DNA of 64,000 nt from Rugalucina vietnamica (taxonomy: Eukaryota > Mollusca > Bivalvia > Lucinida > Lucinidae). The notes under the pieces were generated by a model. The model worked only from the letters and a program-made list of their open reading frames with translations. It ran no database searches and had not been told where the DNA came from. Where the stretch lies: the NCBI GenBank assembly GCA_964017185.1, contig OZ024880.1, positions 44,281,071 to 44,345,070 of the forward strand, given 5' to 3'. Below, one piece after another: positions 1 to 11,835 of this stretch (within the stretch, counting starts at the first letter, position 1; each line of letters starts with the position of its first letter). A program made the position numbers and the translations under genes.

Positions 1-548
1 TCATCCTTACAATTAATCTGTCCAAATTGTTTTGTCTATTTCTGTGACTATGTGGTTGCTATGGTTACGGTTCGACTATAGATATAGGAAAATAATGGGC
101 AAAAGCAAGGGCAGATAACTCCAAATATTGAACTTAAATATGTTTTAAAACTCTTTCATTGGGCAGCCCGGGTGTTCAAAGATAACAAATACAGTGCTTC
201 TTCTAAAACATATATTTCATGATTTTTCAGCTTTTGATAAATTATCTATTAGTAACGTCAGGATTTCCGAAGGTACATTTTGTCGCGTTGGGGTTCATAT
301 ATCCAAGAGGAGAAATGAACTCATAGAAAGCAGTCATCTGGGGGGAAAGAAAGGATCGACAGTAAAGTCATGTCCATCCTTAGCCAGCTATATGATACAC
401 AAGTTGTACAAGTGCAACAATAAATTTTATGCCTTTGATACAAAAAAGATCCTTGTATTTTTCACACAAAAAACAGCTACTTTTATTTGGCCTTACGAAG
501 TCATTTCATTCCTACTTCTAATGTTACAAAATTTGGTTCACATCCTTT

Positions 549-1512
549 TGTGACGAATATCCATTCTCACAAACCGCAGTTCGTGTTGAAATTTCTTCAA
601 AAGCTCTTAGTTTGATATTCGTTATGAAAAATTGCATAACTCTCTGAGTTTTCCCCGTTAAAATCGATGTATGCAGTGTTTTACAAGGAAATCGCTTTCG
701 CACCTGATTCACCTACTTAGTTTTCTAGAATAGACTCTCCCATTAAAATGGAACAAACCGGATATTGCACGTGACTGAATGGGTATAAAAGGAGCAAGCG
801 AGGCGGCGATAGTCATTATTGTGAAAGAAGGCGGACAGTTTAGATCGAAGAGAGAGACTGCAGGCAGTTGATGGTGTAATAGTAAATAGGCTTCGTGGCA
901 CGGAGCTCAGGCTTTGGGATAAGGAGAGATCATTGCGATAGCTCTTATTCCCTAGTGTTGAACCTCTTAGTGCTGAACGAACATTTGAGACTCTGGCCAC
1001 AGAGATCAGTGCGATAGCTGGGCCTTGGTCACAGAGATCATTGCGATAGCTGGACCAATATGGAGTCTCAAATAGAAGTTCCTGGGAAGCCAGTGATTTA
1101 GGCTATAGTGGGATAGCCAACGAAACCTTTGGGGGTTTCAAGCCTGTCAGTGTTGAGCAAATGACGTTTTTAATTATGAGTTCATGAACGTAGACTTGGT
1201 TTGAAACCATTCAGTCACATATCAAGTATTACATTAGAACTATCATCCAGCATAGTCAGACATTATTTCTAATACGACGTGTATGAACCACACCAAGACC
1301 TAGGGCGAGGGTTGGGATCCCATAAAACCGGTTTAAGCCCCCTAGTAATTGTATTACTAACCGTTCCAAGGCGGTGCTCTTGGCGTGGCTCATCTCGCTC
1401 ACCATCAGTATAGTCGTTTAAATAGCATCTTGCTCGGTACGTGTTTCGAATATTATAGTTTTCGTAGTTTAAGTTAGACAGAAGTACACTGCTCGGTCCT
1501 TGAAACGTTACA
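549..1512. repeat. 5' LTR of the compact element
   Basis: 964 bp. It holds a TATA-like box (TATAAAA) at 783-789, a plausible promoter if transcription runs left to right. Around 1000-1060 there is a short internal repetition of the phrase 'cacagagatca.tgcgatagctgg'. The ORF-like stretches in it are duplicated exactly in the 3' LTR and show no recognisable protein. Confidence 0.85.
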
Positions 1513-1514
1513 TT

Positions 1515-1533
1515 TGGTGGCAGCGGTGGGATA
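1515..1533 (+). other. Primer binding site, tRNA-Leu type
   Basis: Two bases after the 5' LTR comes TGGTGGCAGCGGTGGGAT. This is the complement of a tRNA 3' end reading ATCCCACCGCTGCC plus ACCA. It matches, from memory, the acceptor end of metazoan tRNA-Leu (AAG/UAG). Confidence 0.7.
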
Positions 1534-1687
1534 ATGACAACTGCCAGACCGGAGTTGCCTTATCCATGCATATTCTAGATTGAATCGTTCAAACAATATG
1601 GGAACATTTTGCTTTTTATTTCTTTTGGTATAAGAACCTAGTTGGAGACATGATTATAATAAAACGAAATTCGGGACGAATTTTCTT

Positions 1688-1701
1688 GAAGGGGGGGATA
1701 G
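1688..1701 (+). other. Polypurine tract before 3' LTR
   Basis: GAAGGGGGGGATAG lies immediately upstream of the TGTGACG start of the 3' LTR, as expected for plus-strand priming. Confidence 0.7.
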
Positions 1702-2665
1702 TGTGACGAATATCCATTCTCACAAACCGCAGTTCGTGTTGAAATTTCTTCAAAAGCTCTTAGTTTGATATTCGTTATGAAAAATTGCATAACTCTCTGA
1801 GTTTTCCCCGTTAAAATCGATGTATGCAGTGTTTTACAAGGAAATCGCTTTCGCACCTGATTCACCTACTTAGTTTTCTAGAATAGACTCTCCCATTAAA
1901 ATGGAACAAACCGGATATTGCACGTGACTGAATGGGTATAAAAGGAGCAAGCGAGGCGGCGATAGTCATTATTGTGAAAGAAGGCGGACAGTTTAGATCG
2001 AAGAGAGAGACTGCAGGCAGTTGATGGTGTAATAGTAAATAGGCTTCGTGGCACGGAGCTCAGGCTTTGGGATAAGGAGAGATCATTGCGATAGCTCTTA
2101 TTCCCTAGTGTTGAACCTCTTAGTGCTGAACGAACATTTGAGACTCTGGCCACAGAGATCAGTGCGATAGCTGGGCCTTGGTCACAGAGATCATTGCGAT
2201 AGCTGGACCAATATGGAGTCTCAAATAGAAGTTCCTGGGAAGCCAGTGATTTAGGCTATAGTGGGATAGCCAACGAAACCTTTGGGGGTTTCAAGCCTGT
2301 CAGTGTTGAGCAAATGACGTTTTTAATTATGAGTTCATGAACGTAGACTTGGTTTGAAACCATTCAGTCACATATCAAGTATTACATTAGAACTATCATC
2401 CAGCATAGTCAGACATTATTTCTAATACGACGTGTATGAACCACACCAAGACCTAGGGCGAGGGTTGGGATCCCATAAAACCGGTTTAAGCCCCCTAGTA
2501 ATTGTATTACTAACCGTTCCAAGGCGGTGCTCTTGGCGTGGCTCATCTCGCTCACCATCAGTATAGTCGTTTAAATAGCATCTTGCTCGGTACGTGTTTC
2601 GAATATTATAGTTTTCGTAGTTTAAGTTAGACAGAAGTACACTGCTCGGTCCTTGAAACGTTACA
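1702..2665. repeat. 3' LTR of the compact element
   Basis: Direct repeat of the 5' LTR at an offset of 1,153 bp. It ends TTACA and is followed by the CTTT duplication. Confidence 0.85.
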
Positions 2666-2669
2666 CTTT

Positions 2670-3790
2670 CTTATCCAAAGGACCATTGGTCATAAAAACG
2701 CTCGTTGGGCTAAGATCCTTAATTAATTATATACTTGATGAATTTTTGGCCGCGACAACATCTATTTTTATATTAGTTTAGACTTTTTCTTCTACTTGAC
2801 ACTCCCAACAGTCGATTGCTGACTAAACGTGTATCTTGGAGGCACTGTCGGGAAACAGCTTGAAATGATGAAAAATGTACGTATGTATGAAAAGGACCTA
2901 CATTTACCATTGCTAAAACATGATGAGTATAAAATGTTACGGTGGCCATGCCTTTTCTGAAATCATACAGGCTGGTACTAGCCCTGTTGCTGTAAGTATC
3001 TGATAGTTCATGTGGTAATTTGATCCGTGAATAGGGTACAACAAAATTCAGATTTCTGGTTTCAGTAAGATGGTGACCAGAGGAAGGCTTAATTTATAAT
3101 GAGAATCTTGTATTTAAATTTTATTTATTATCATAATAAACAGTTAGGATTCGCAAGAAAGTCAGATAGACTTTTGTTATCCGTTAACGGTTATAATGCA
3201 CCAAAAAGCCAGTTCATATAATATACGAATTAAAAAAAATACAAATTCTTAACTACAGCCTAGCCATCTGAGAACACACAAACATCAATTTTATAATATC
3301 ATATCGTTTATTTTTGTACTGTTTAAAGAACAACGAATGACTTTGATCTTGATTAATCGCATATCTTTATTTACTCCTTTAGTTGTGTGCATGTAACAAC
3401 TTTCTAGGCCTCGCCTCTGGCGGCAATTGTTTCTAATTACTTTAGCTCACAAGCTACACTTCTGAATTTTCTTCAACTAGAAGCATGAAATTGATTGTTT
3501 ACACAGATTAGTGATAAGATCACTGTGGCCTGTTAATGGCCTCATAAAACTGCCCCATTGCTCCAAGAGGATTCTTAGCAGGTGGTGATTTCTACTGTCT
3601 GAAAAATTTTATTGCCGGTCAAACAAAAATGGTACTTGATGTCATACTTTTTCTAATGGTTAATACCAGCCTGCACATATGTTAGCAGTGAAATGTGTTT
3701 ACATATATACTGCATTATGCCTTTCTGTCAGGATATAAGTCAGACTACTGAACACATTGATAAAATTTTTGCAACTACAATCCAGTACCA
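2670..3790. other. Gene-free stretch, nothing recognised
   Basis: AT-rich sequence without a convincing ORF, RNA gene or repeat family seen elsewhere in the window. Confidence 0.5.
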
Positions 3791-4042
3791 TTTTTTTTAT
3801 TCAGTTTAACGTCCCTTTCAAGATTATTTCAGCTCATATGAGACGGACCAATCAATAGGTGGGGCGAAAACGGGAGAACCCCGAGAAAAAACATCTGACA
3901 CACCCGCAAGCAGAACTTGGCTTGTCTCACATGTGGCCAGAGTAGGGCTCGAACCCACACCAGACACAGCGGTGAGATGATCGAATGGTTAAGTGCGGTA
4001 ATGAAATATCAGCGCTCTTAACCACTCGGCCACGGGGGCCGC
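3791..4042 (-). mobile_element. tRNA-derived SINE, family 1, copy 1
   Basis: Read on the minus strand it starts with a tRNA-Ser/Leu-like head: the A box lies in 'gtggccgagtggttaaga' and the B box in 'ggttcgagccc'. A body shared with the copies at 4444 and 21972 follows, ending in 'ttgaaagggacgttaaac' and an A-rich tail. The tRNA-like head carries extra sequence in its middle, so it is not a functional tRNA gene. Confidence 0.8.
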
Positions 4043-4443
4043 CACCATTTTGTTTGATTTTCCAATGTTCGCTTCGGATGAAAACCACAAATACAAGGTT
4101 TCTTGAAACGGGGCTCATTTTAGAGAGCTAAGTATTATATTCAGGAAACACAGTGCACAATATTTTGGAAACTGGAAAATGCACCCAATGAAGACTAAGG
4201 CCAGTAGTCCGGTCTGGTTCATCATACAATTAATAAATTCAATAATACTTGGGCCATTCAAAATTAATAAAATGTGAATAATTTTTATAATTTTTAGCCC
4301 AACCCCTTATTTAGATTTGAATTATAAGTAACATAAATTTGTTTCATCATATGACTTCTAAAAAGGATTGCATCGCCTTGTTTAATGAAAATTTACATTG
4401 TTGTTATGGACGTTGTCAATGACGTTATGTATTCCCACAATAG

Positions 4444-4628
4444 GCAGCCCCCGTGGCCGAGCGGTTTTAAAGCGCCGCTCTGGCCACATCTGAGACAAAC
4501 CAAGTTCTGCTTGCGGGTGTGCCAGGTTTGTTTTTCATGGGGTTCTCCGGTTTTCGCCCCACCTTCTGATTGGCCCGTCTCATATGAGCTGAAATAAACT
4601 TGAAAGGGACGTTAAACTGAATAAAAAA
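4444..4628 (+). mobile_element. tRNA-derived SINE, family 1, copy 2
   Basis: Begins 'gcagcccccgtggccgagcg' (A box region) and ends with the same 'gaaagggacgttaaactgaa' 3' segment and an A tail. The part carrying the B box is missing, so this copy has an internal deletion in its head. Confidence 0.78.
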
Positions 4629-4701
4629 AGTGTTAACACACGTGAGGTCATAACAATTTTTATTACATGACGTTATCCACTGTATAAAAAGCTATGTCAT
4701 A

Positions 4702-4923
4702 TGAGCCGCCACATGGGAAAACCAACAATCTGCATATGCGAAAACAAAGACGCAGATCAGCTTCGTGGAAACCACGAAGCTGATCAGCGCCTTTGTTTTC
4801 GCTACACGGATAGTACACTTCCTCTTCTTCTTAATTTGCTAGCCTGCTTCTGTGACTGTGCAGCCTGGTTTGTGTCAGACCTGTTCAGAAACCACATTGT
4901 TGGTTTTTCCCCGAGGTGGCTCA
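4702..4923 (+). mobile_element. Hairpin MITE family A, copy 1
   Basis: TGAGCC...GGCTCA termini extend into inverted repeats containing 'gggaaaaccaacaat'. A central perfect stem-loop runs from about 4740 to 4801 (arms gaaaacaaag...cttcgtgg / ccacgaag...ctttgttttc). A longer unpaired arm ('tttgtgtcagacctgttc') sits before the right end. It is flanked by TA on both sides (4700-4701, 4924-4925). Confidence 0.85.
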
Positions 4924-5117
4924 TATGATAATAATAATTTTAACTTCTTATTTAAGTTTGAGTTAACAAATTCAGTCTGTTATGTTAGTAGTAGGTTTGT
5001 TCCTGTTTACACTTTGCATTTTGGTGTATGCATATACATGTAGCATCAGTTATGATTCCATTTCAACAATGCTGCAAATGAATCAGGTTATGACAAAAAC
5101 TGATTTTGTATACATGT

Positions 5118-5174
5118 GAAAACAAAGGCACAGAACACTACAAACCTGATAAGTGTCTTTGTTTTCGCTACATA
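5118..5174 (+). repeat. Hairpin family A remnant
   Basis: Only a decayed version of the central stem-loop is visible ('gtgaaaacaaaggcacag' ... 'gtctttgttttcgctac'). No terminal repeats were found. Confidence 0.5.
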
Positions 5175-5977
5175 AACTGTTTAACCCTTTTTTTCCCTTT
5201 TTCTCAAATTCAATTCAAGCATGTTGCATAATCTGCAAGTGCACATCCCGGTTTGTAAAATACCTGGTTAAAGCACTACAAAAGGTTTTCTTGAGACATG
5301 GCCTCAATATAAATGGGGTTATAAACTCTTTGAATGGGAGGGAAGATATAGAGTGACCACTGCAGCCAGTTCACAGCTGGAGTTTATTTAGTTAATGTTC
5401 TGTGAAAATCTGTAACTGTACAAGTGCCATTTAGTGATTAGATAGGGTAATTTGATCTTTCCTCAAAATGAGGGAATTCTTGAGCTTGTGGTATATAGTA
5501 TAATTAACCTGCCATTTTTTCTAGAAGTAAAAGCCAAATACCTCCAATCTGACATTGATGTTTAATATGCCACGATCAAGGCCATTATGTCAGCACACCG
5601 TTATTGACACACATCATAAATGCCACTAAACAACATTTCATGGAATGAGCATTTTGAATTGACCACCAATATTCAAATAAATATTCGCTGTATTCTATTG
5701 TATTCTGTAGCATGGCTGCCACCTTTCAAAATCACACAATGTGTAGACATGACATGCGATGTTTGTACAAGTTTGTGTGAAAAGAAAAAAAAAACATTTA
5801 AGTTGATTTATTTTACACTGTTTGTGCTGATCTTTGAGTGTTCGCACGCATGCAAAATGTATCATGTGCATTTGAAGGTTATTATTTACCAACCCTCGCA
5901 ACAAAACGTTTTCACTTTAAAATTGCATTGACCGAATACACCGATACACTTTTATGTTGGATTTGATCTGAAACAGA

Positions 5978-6076
5978 ATGGAAACCAATCGCATATCATC
6001 TCGTAAAGTGTTGGTCGTATGTTCTGTAATGCTCACACTTCTATCTTTTGCTGCATATCTTACACTGAACATTAAG
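5978..6076 (+). CDS. Exon 1 of HtrL/YibB-like membrane glycosyltransferase gene (signal anchor)
   Basis: ATG at 5978 opens a 33-codon exon ending in AAG before a good splice donor (GTAAGA at 6077). The peptide has a short basic N-terminus (METNRISSRK) followed by a hydrophobic run of about 20 residues, the pattern of a type II signal anchor for a Golgi or ER-lumen enzyme. The exon ends in phase 0 and joins in frame to the catalytic exon at 9380, which also starts in phase 0. The link between the two is inferred from phase, strand and domain logic. No transcript was available. Confidence 0.6.
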
Positions 6077-6239
6077 GTAAGATGTATATTGAGTCAATTC
6101 AGTTTAGTTGAACAATTAATGGGGTTTAACCGACAAATACAAAGTCCTGATGAGACTCAATTGTTTTCCATGTATGGCCACTGCGTATTATTGCTTTTTG
6201 GGGACCTCTTTTGCTTTACATCAAAATCGTTTGGACTTC

Positions 6240-6335
6240 TTTTTCCCCAAAAAGATTTTAACTTTCAATACGAAGCTTTTATCATTCACAAACTATCTTG
6301 AGTTCCACATCCAAATGAAACTGCCCTAGATTCTA
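6240..6335. repeat. Duplicated segment, copy 1 (pair with 7877-7967)
   Basis: About 90 bp ('gattttaactttcaatacg' through 'gaaactgccctagattct') recur almost unchanged at 7877-7967. Both lie within the putative intron of the HtrL-like gene. Confidence 0.75.
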
Positions 6336-7270
6336 GAAGGGTGGCCCAGTAAATCGTGGACTGTGCTTGCCGTATAAAAAACTATTCAATGCACAGGCTT
6401 CCAATTTACAAGTATATTACTTACACATGTTCTGGGTACGCAATACAAAATTTCAGAAAAATACACCTAAGAATAAAATCTCAGTACACAATACAAAACT
6501 ACAAGTCATGCAGACCCGGCGCACGCTGAAGACGTCGTCTACTGTTATGCGTCAACTTCATGTACTACATGCACTTACCGTTTACTCTTTATAGAGGTAC
6601 GCTCCATTGTGTGCGATACACAAGCCATGTTTGTACCAACTTTTGAAACATATCACTGAACCATAGACTATGTAACTACCTGTTGAAACGCTTACATTAA
6701 CTTCTCTCTGCCCTGAAAACGTTTACACTGAAGATGCGATTTCATCTGCGGAAAGTACGTTAAGGACATTCATGAATGGTTTCCGTCCATGCTGTGTTTT
6801 TTTCTGTTCACTCATGTCTAAATCGGTCATGCCATTTAAAACAAGGCTTCTCGAAATACCACTGTATATGTTTGTGCTTTTCAGATGCTTGAATGAATCA
6901 TTTGAGGTCATAACGGTCTGCACATAGTACTGGATTGCTGTTCGCCTCTAACGTCGCCATTTTTATTAGGTTTTAAGTTTAACAGACAACATTTAAATGT
7001 GTGCCATTTTCAAACAGATGATATGTAACATTCGAAATTTTCTCTGGTGATGTTAAAAGAATGTTGCTATGAGCGGACAACTCGTTTTGGCGCTGAACAC
7101 TGAAATGGCTGAAAAATACTACTTTATTGAACACACAGAAGATTATTCAAATGTGTGTGTTTGGGTTGCGCCGGGTTCGCATACACTGACCTAATCAATC
7201 ATGCACATTTTACAAGTTGTACATAAACTCATTCTTTTATGCACCTCTTTTTACTGAATTTGAATTGCAG

Positions 7271-7359
7271 AAGGTATTTGAAAAGTTTAATGGCAATAGG
7301 ACGTCAAATAATGAAAATATGAACAAAGTACACGATTTACCGGGCCACGCCTCGTACAA
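7271..7359 (+). CDS. Possible cassette exon of the HtrL-like gene
   Basis: After an acceptor-like 'gaattgcag' an open frame in phase 0 encodes KVFEKFNGNRTSNN and further hydrophilic residues, suitable as a luminal stem region. Its downstream donor is weak: the nearest GTs (near 7348 and 7358) would leave a phase that does not fit the exon at 9380. It may be skipped, decayed or not an exon. Confidence 0.25.
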
Positions 7360-7500
7360 GTATATTTGTTTAAGGAAGTTTGTTATTTTGTTTATGTTGT
7401 CTATGTTTATTTGTTTTCTGTTCATTCAGTTGAATAACATGTACTAATAATAATTACATTTTCATCTCAAATTTGTGTTATTTTGTATAAAATGAAAATT
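7357..7500. repeat. Duplicated segment, copy 1 (pair with 8128-8270)
   Basis: About 145 bp starting 'tacaagtatatttgtttaag' recur at 8128-8270 with a few differences. Together with the 6240/7877 pair this shows local shuffling inside the intron. Confidence 0.75.
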
Positions 7501-8317
7501 AATGTTTTAATTGTGGTTTAGGCAAAATGAGATGATGTCTGCTAAACCGATGCCTGTTTAGCATTAATTGTTCCCATTGGTCTACAACTCAGGGGCGGTA
7601 CTCAGCTAGTCTGTTTATGATGCAAAATACTTAACCTTGGTTAATATTCAGATTTCAGAATGCATTAACATGAATCGGTATCTTCGCTTTCGGAGTGGAA
7701 GATCTTGTATTTTCAAGATAAACCCAGCCTGCCACCCCAACACCACCTTAATTCAAGGTCCCCCATCATTTGTAATTTATTTTCATACTTCACTGGGTAT
7801 GTTCTCTTTGCACTAAAAAGCCTCGACCAGTACATGCACAAACCGGGCCTTCCTATATGCCAGCTGGTTTTCTTTTCCCCCCAAAAGATTTTAACTTTCA
7901 ATACGAAGCTTTTATCATTCACAAACTATCTTAAGTTCCACATCCAAATGAAACTGCCCTAGATTCTACATCGATGAACATGCTTCATATGCGAACTTTC
8001 TCAGTTTCCATCAGTAAAACAGATCTGATTATTATTAGATTTTTCGTCGGTGCAAAGTGAGCATATCCCAAATTTGGAGCCAAATTTTGTATGTTATAGT
8101 GTATTGTTAACATGTACATGTACATGTACAAGTATATTTGTTTAAGGAAATTTGTTTTTTGTTTATGTTGTCTATGTTTATATTTGTTTTCTGTTCATTC
8201 AGTTGAATAACATGTACTAATAATAATTGCATTTTCATATCTCAAATTTGTGTTGTTTTGCATAAATGATAATAACAAGTCGACGACTGATGATCCCGTT
8301 TTTTAGTTCTTCTAAAA

Positions 8318-8848
8318 GGTACACGTAGGCAATGATCGGGTAACGCGCAATCAGAAAGAAATTCACACTCTAAATACCGAGGTTGAAAAAAAATGACAAT
8401 TAGGTACGATATGAGCCGCATCGTGAGAAAACCGGATTTTTGCCTAGGCGAAAACAAAGGCGCAGATCAGCTTCGCGGTAACCGCGAAGCTGATCAGCGC
8501 CTTTGTTTTCGCTACTCGGATAGTACAATTCCTCTTCTACTTAAATCCGAAATTTCAAGCTTCTAGCTCTTTTCTGAGACTGTACAGCCTGGTTTGTGTC
8601 GGACCTGGTCGGAAACCCCGAAGACCGGTTTTCTCGCGTCGCGGCTCATATCGTAATTTCCCAATAGGTGGTCACTCAGTTAACCGAACTTAACTAAAAC
8701 TACGAAAACGTACATAAGGTTCAAACAGCACAAACATTCGACTCCAAAACACAAAACAAATAGTGCCACAACAGAATTATCGCCTTGGAACGATCAGTAA
8801 TATAAGATTTCTGATTGCGCCTTGTCCTGATCATTGCCTACCTATACC
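8318..8848. mobile_element. TIR element C carrying a nested hairpin A copy
   Basis: Inverted termini: GGTACACGTAGGCAATGATC on the left and, reverse-complemented, GGTATAGGTAGGCAATGATC on the right, both continuing into 'gcgcaatcagaaa' or a near match. Hairpin family A copy 2 (8412-8648) sits inside. A left-half relative lies at 43190-43440. No transposase is present. Confidence 0.7.
8412..8648 (+). mobile_element. Hairpin MITE family A, copy 2
   Basis: TGAGCC...GGCTCA ends flanked by TA on both sides. The central stem-loop at about 8450-8511 is almost perfectly self-complementary, with arm tips cttcgcgg / ccgcgaag. Inserted inside TIR element C. Confidence 0.88.
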
Positions 8849-9379
8849 TTTTTATCTAGATAAAGTCTTTTCTTGGTACAACTGAGCATTTAGTTTGTCG
8901 CAAAATGTGCAGCAGATTTTTTTTTTTGAAAATTGGTTGACAAATAAGAATTTCTGGTCAAAAACATTTTTGAATAGGTTTTTGTGAAAGGGAGGTAAAT
9001 ATTTTCCAGCAAAAATTTGAAGCTCTTTGTATTTCATTATGATTGCTCAAAACCATCATAAAACGACACAAATGACTTACTGGAGACAAAATCTTCATGA
9101 ACAAGTACAAAAATTGAAAAATTTCCATTTTCGTGATCATGGATTATCTCCCTTGCCAATACAAAATCCCTATTCAAAATTCATTTTTGCCATAAAAACT
9201 GTATGTGCTGACGATTATCAAAATTTTTGCAGGTCCTATTACATGTATTAGGACAAACTAAGAACAAGATTTTGACCTGAAAATAACTTTCTAATCATAC
9301 TCCACACAAAAATCTTCTGCGAAAAAAAAAAACATTATCAGGGTCAAGTTGTTAAACTATAGTATTCCTTGGATTCCAG

Positions 9380-10232
9380 GGTCTTCTACCACGATCAGTT
9401 GTGGAAAACATCATAGAATCAGATCTAACCATCGTAACAGCCTTTTTTGACATCGGTACTTATGGAAAAGGAACTCCTAACAATATTCGATCCGTGAAAA
9501 CTTACTTGGAATGGGTAAAGACGTTCCGATTTCTACAAAACCCGCTCGTGGCATACACAGATTCAGAAATATTCAGGCAGGAGTTGCAATCCCTGCGAGG
9601 AAATTTAACAACTATCACTAAGATTTTCTTGATTGACAGAAATTCATCATGGGCCTTCAGACGAAAGGAAAATATCAAAAGCATATTTGCTATAAAAGGT
9701 TATCCGAAACATTATCCGAATACTGTGCTTCCCGAATATTCTTGCGCAATGCACGCAAAATATGACGTCATATCAAGAGCCGCCAGTGAAAATTATTTTC
9801 ATACCAACTATTTTGCTTGGCTTGATATCGGCCTTTTCAGAGACGAGGTGAATAATACAAAGAATTTTATTCTCCGGCTACCATTGAAATTTAATTCAAC
9901 CACAATTGCCGTAAACCGTGTTTACAATGTATCTATGGATGTAGACGTATCCCTAATATTTAAGGAAAAGCTCGACTGGATATGTGGCTGTATATTTCTT
10001 GGTGAACGAGAACTTATACTGAAATACGCACAGCAATATAAAAAAGCAGTGGACTATTTTTTTGTCCAAAAATCTCATGAACTCTGATCAGCAAGTGTTA
10101 TATGCGATGTATTCTAATCGAGGAAGGAGACAACTGAACACGTGTGTTGGGTTACAAATGTTTGAATCTCACAACAGTGGATATGACCCTTGGTTTTACC
10201 TTGGATATCTTATGCGGAATTATACATATTGA
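9380..10232 (+). CDS. HtrL/YibB-like glycosyltransferase, catalytic exon (frameshifted once)
   Basis: After an acceptor ('cttggattccag', exon from 9380) an open frame encodes GLLPRSVVENII followed by TIVTAFFDIG, the opening motif of the HtrL/YibB family (Pfam HtrL_YibB). Family features continue with SVKTYLEWVKTF, PLVAYTDSE, EYSCAMHAKYD and FAWLDIGLFRD. This frame stops at 10085. Family-like sequence resumes in the +1 frame as MNSDQQVLYAMYS...GLQMFESHNSGYDPWFY and ends at TGA 10230-10232. The break falls at a run of seven T (10057-10063), and six T would keep one frame. The family is of putative GT-A-like sugar transferases acting in the secretory pathway. The substrate is unknown. The break may be a sequencing error or a young pseudogene. 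Confidence 0.82.
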
Positions 10233-10327
10233 GCAAGGCAAAGTGTATATAACTTGTTTTACTTTTTCTGTGGCGGTATATATTTCCACTGTGCTTTTAT
10301 CTTGTAACTTGTTGCGATGGACGTCAT

Positions 10328-10388
10328 TGCATTACAAAAACATGTCCATGCAATATATAGAGGTATTTTTAGTTGTAAAAATTGAAAA
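10328..10388 (+). repeat. Hairpin family B left-end fragment
   Basis: 'acatgtccatgcaatatata' followed by 'ttttagttgtaaaaattgaa' matches the left end of the full family B copies at 46395 and 48252. It lies in the 3' UTR region of the HtrL-like gene. Confidence 0.6.
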
Positions 10389-10814
10389 GGAGTGTTGACT
10401 ATATGGCCTGTATATGCCTATACTTTAGCGACCCAGAACACCGATATTTAGCATCAGATGCTTATCCTGTAAACTGAGGACAATAGTTCCATGTCTTATG
10501 AAGTGATATGTGTTAAGATATTTACAAATTCTGTCATCGTTTGGTAGAAATTCAGTTTCTGTGGGGTTGGGGTCAAAATTTCATGACTACATAAAGGTAG
10601 AAATTTTGTTGTTTTTTTCTTGCATGGTGACGATTGTTGTTACTAATGTTTGTATTTTAGAGCATTCATTCGACAAAAACATGCATGATTCATGTAAAAA
10701 TGCGCAGAAAATGTTTAAATATTTGCAGTATGAAATATTGTTAAGAAAACTTTTAGGAGGTACCTGTATAGCATTTCTGCATATTGAATATTAGAATACC
10801 ATATATATTCTGTA

Positions 10815-10820
10815 AATAAA
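10815..10820 (+). terminator. Candidate polyadenylation signal of the HtrL-like gene
   Basis: AATAAA lies about 580 bp after the stop at 10232. No cleavage-site evidence is available. Confidence 0.4.
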
Positions 10821-10829
10821 AGTTGCAAA

Positions 10830-11830
10830 AAAGGCCGTTTCCAATCTGGAATCAGTAAAAACTCTTTTTAAGAAGTCAAAACTCTATGTGGCATGAGAAG
10901 CATGTTATTGCAACAAATTTGTTTGACATTCATCATGTACAATTGAATTATTGTGGCCAAATATGTATGATAAATTCTACCTCGTTGGTCATGTCCAATG
11001 TAGCATAACAGACATTTACACCAGCTATACTAACACGGCTACCTATCTCCATAGTTCAACAATGAAGATCAAGTATCGAACGCAACAAAAATAGATTAAT
11101 TTGACTGCACTTACGATATGCTAGCCAAACCCATTCATGAGGTATTGAGCAAAAACCATAAACTAGTAAAATCAGATCTGAAAATCTGCGCTCACAGTAT
11201 GGAAATAATAAAACAGAGATACAAATGCTATAGATTAGAGGCCGTGCAAAAACAAGGGAATATTTGTACAGTGTGTCTCCAAAACTTTGTACCACAAAAA
11301 GATGCACACTATTAATGCTCGTGCCCAACTGATGAAAGTTGATTCTGCAGCATCCGGTTTCAAGTAAATAACATTTCTAATAGTGCATATTATGACCATG
11401 TTATACTGTTTCATTTTCCATTACTTATAATATGTTAGCTTTGCCTGAATGAGTAGCTATAACTGTTTATAATATTTGGGCTCTGGTTTTTGGGCTATAC
11501 AGTATCGTTCCGCCCAAAGAACCAACACGCCACTTTCATATATTGTGTAAAACATGGCAACACATTTGCATGCAAAAGCTTTTGTTGGTTCTCAGGGGGG
11601 AACAATACTCTATAAAACTTTTTCCTAATTACTATATATTTCATACAAAAAATGATTGTTCTAGCCGAAAATCCCGATCCTGTGGCACGAAACATGGAAA
11701 ACAAATTCTGTTATACAGTAGTGCAATATTCAGGGAAGTTAACATGTGCATAAGAAGACAGATTACCAGCTTTTTGTTTTTCCAAAAATCATAGGCATTT
11801 TTAAATAGAAATGGTCAATGCTTCTTTTCG
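10830..11830. other. Gene-free stretch
   Basis: AT-rich sequence. The open frames here show no recognisable protein, codon bias or splice context. Confidence 0.4.
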
Positions 11831-11835
11831 GTTGA

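Larger units (their letters stand above)
549..2665. mobile_element. Compact LTR retrotransposon (TRIM-like), complete with both LTRs
   Basis: Two direct repeats (549-1512 and 1702-2665, 964 bp each) appear identical by eye. Each starts TGTGACG and ends CGTTACA, so the termini are short inverted repeats with the usual TG...CA. The element is flanked by CTTT at 545-548 and 2666-2669, a probable 4-bp target-site duplication. The 189-bp interior keeps a primer binding site directly after the 5' LTR and a purine-rich tract directly before the 3' LTR, but no gag or pol. It must therefore depend on proteins from another element. Near-identical LTRs imply recent insertion. A collapsed or recombined larger element is the alternative. 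Confidence 0.88.

Noticed and set aside
743..2153. Identical 85-codon minus-strand ORFs at 743-1000 and 1896-2153 as a duplicated gene
   Set aside because: They lie at the same place in the two LTRs; their identity is explained by LTR identity.
3927..4042. tRNA-Ser or tRNA-Leu gene on the minus strand
   Set aside because: A and B boxes are present but the middle is disrupted and the sequence continues into a SINE body with an A-rich tail.
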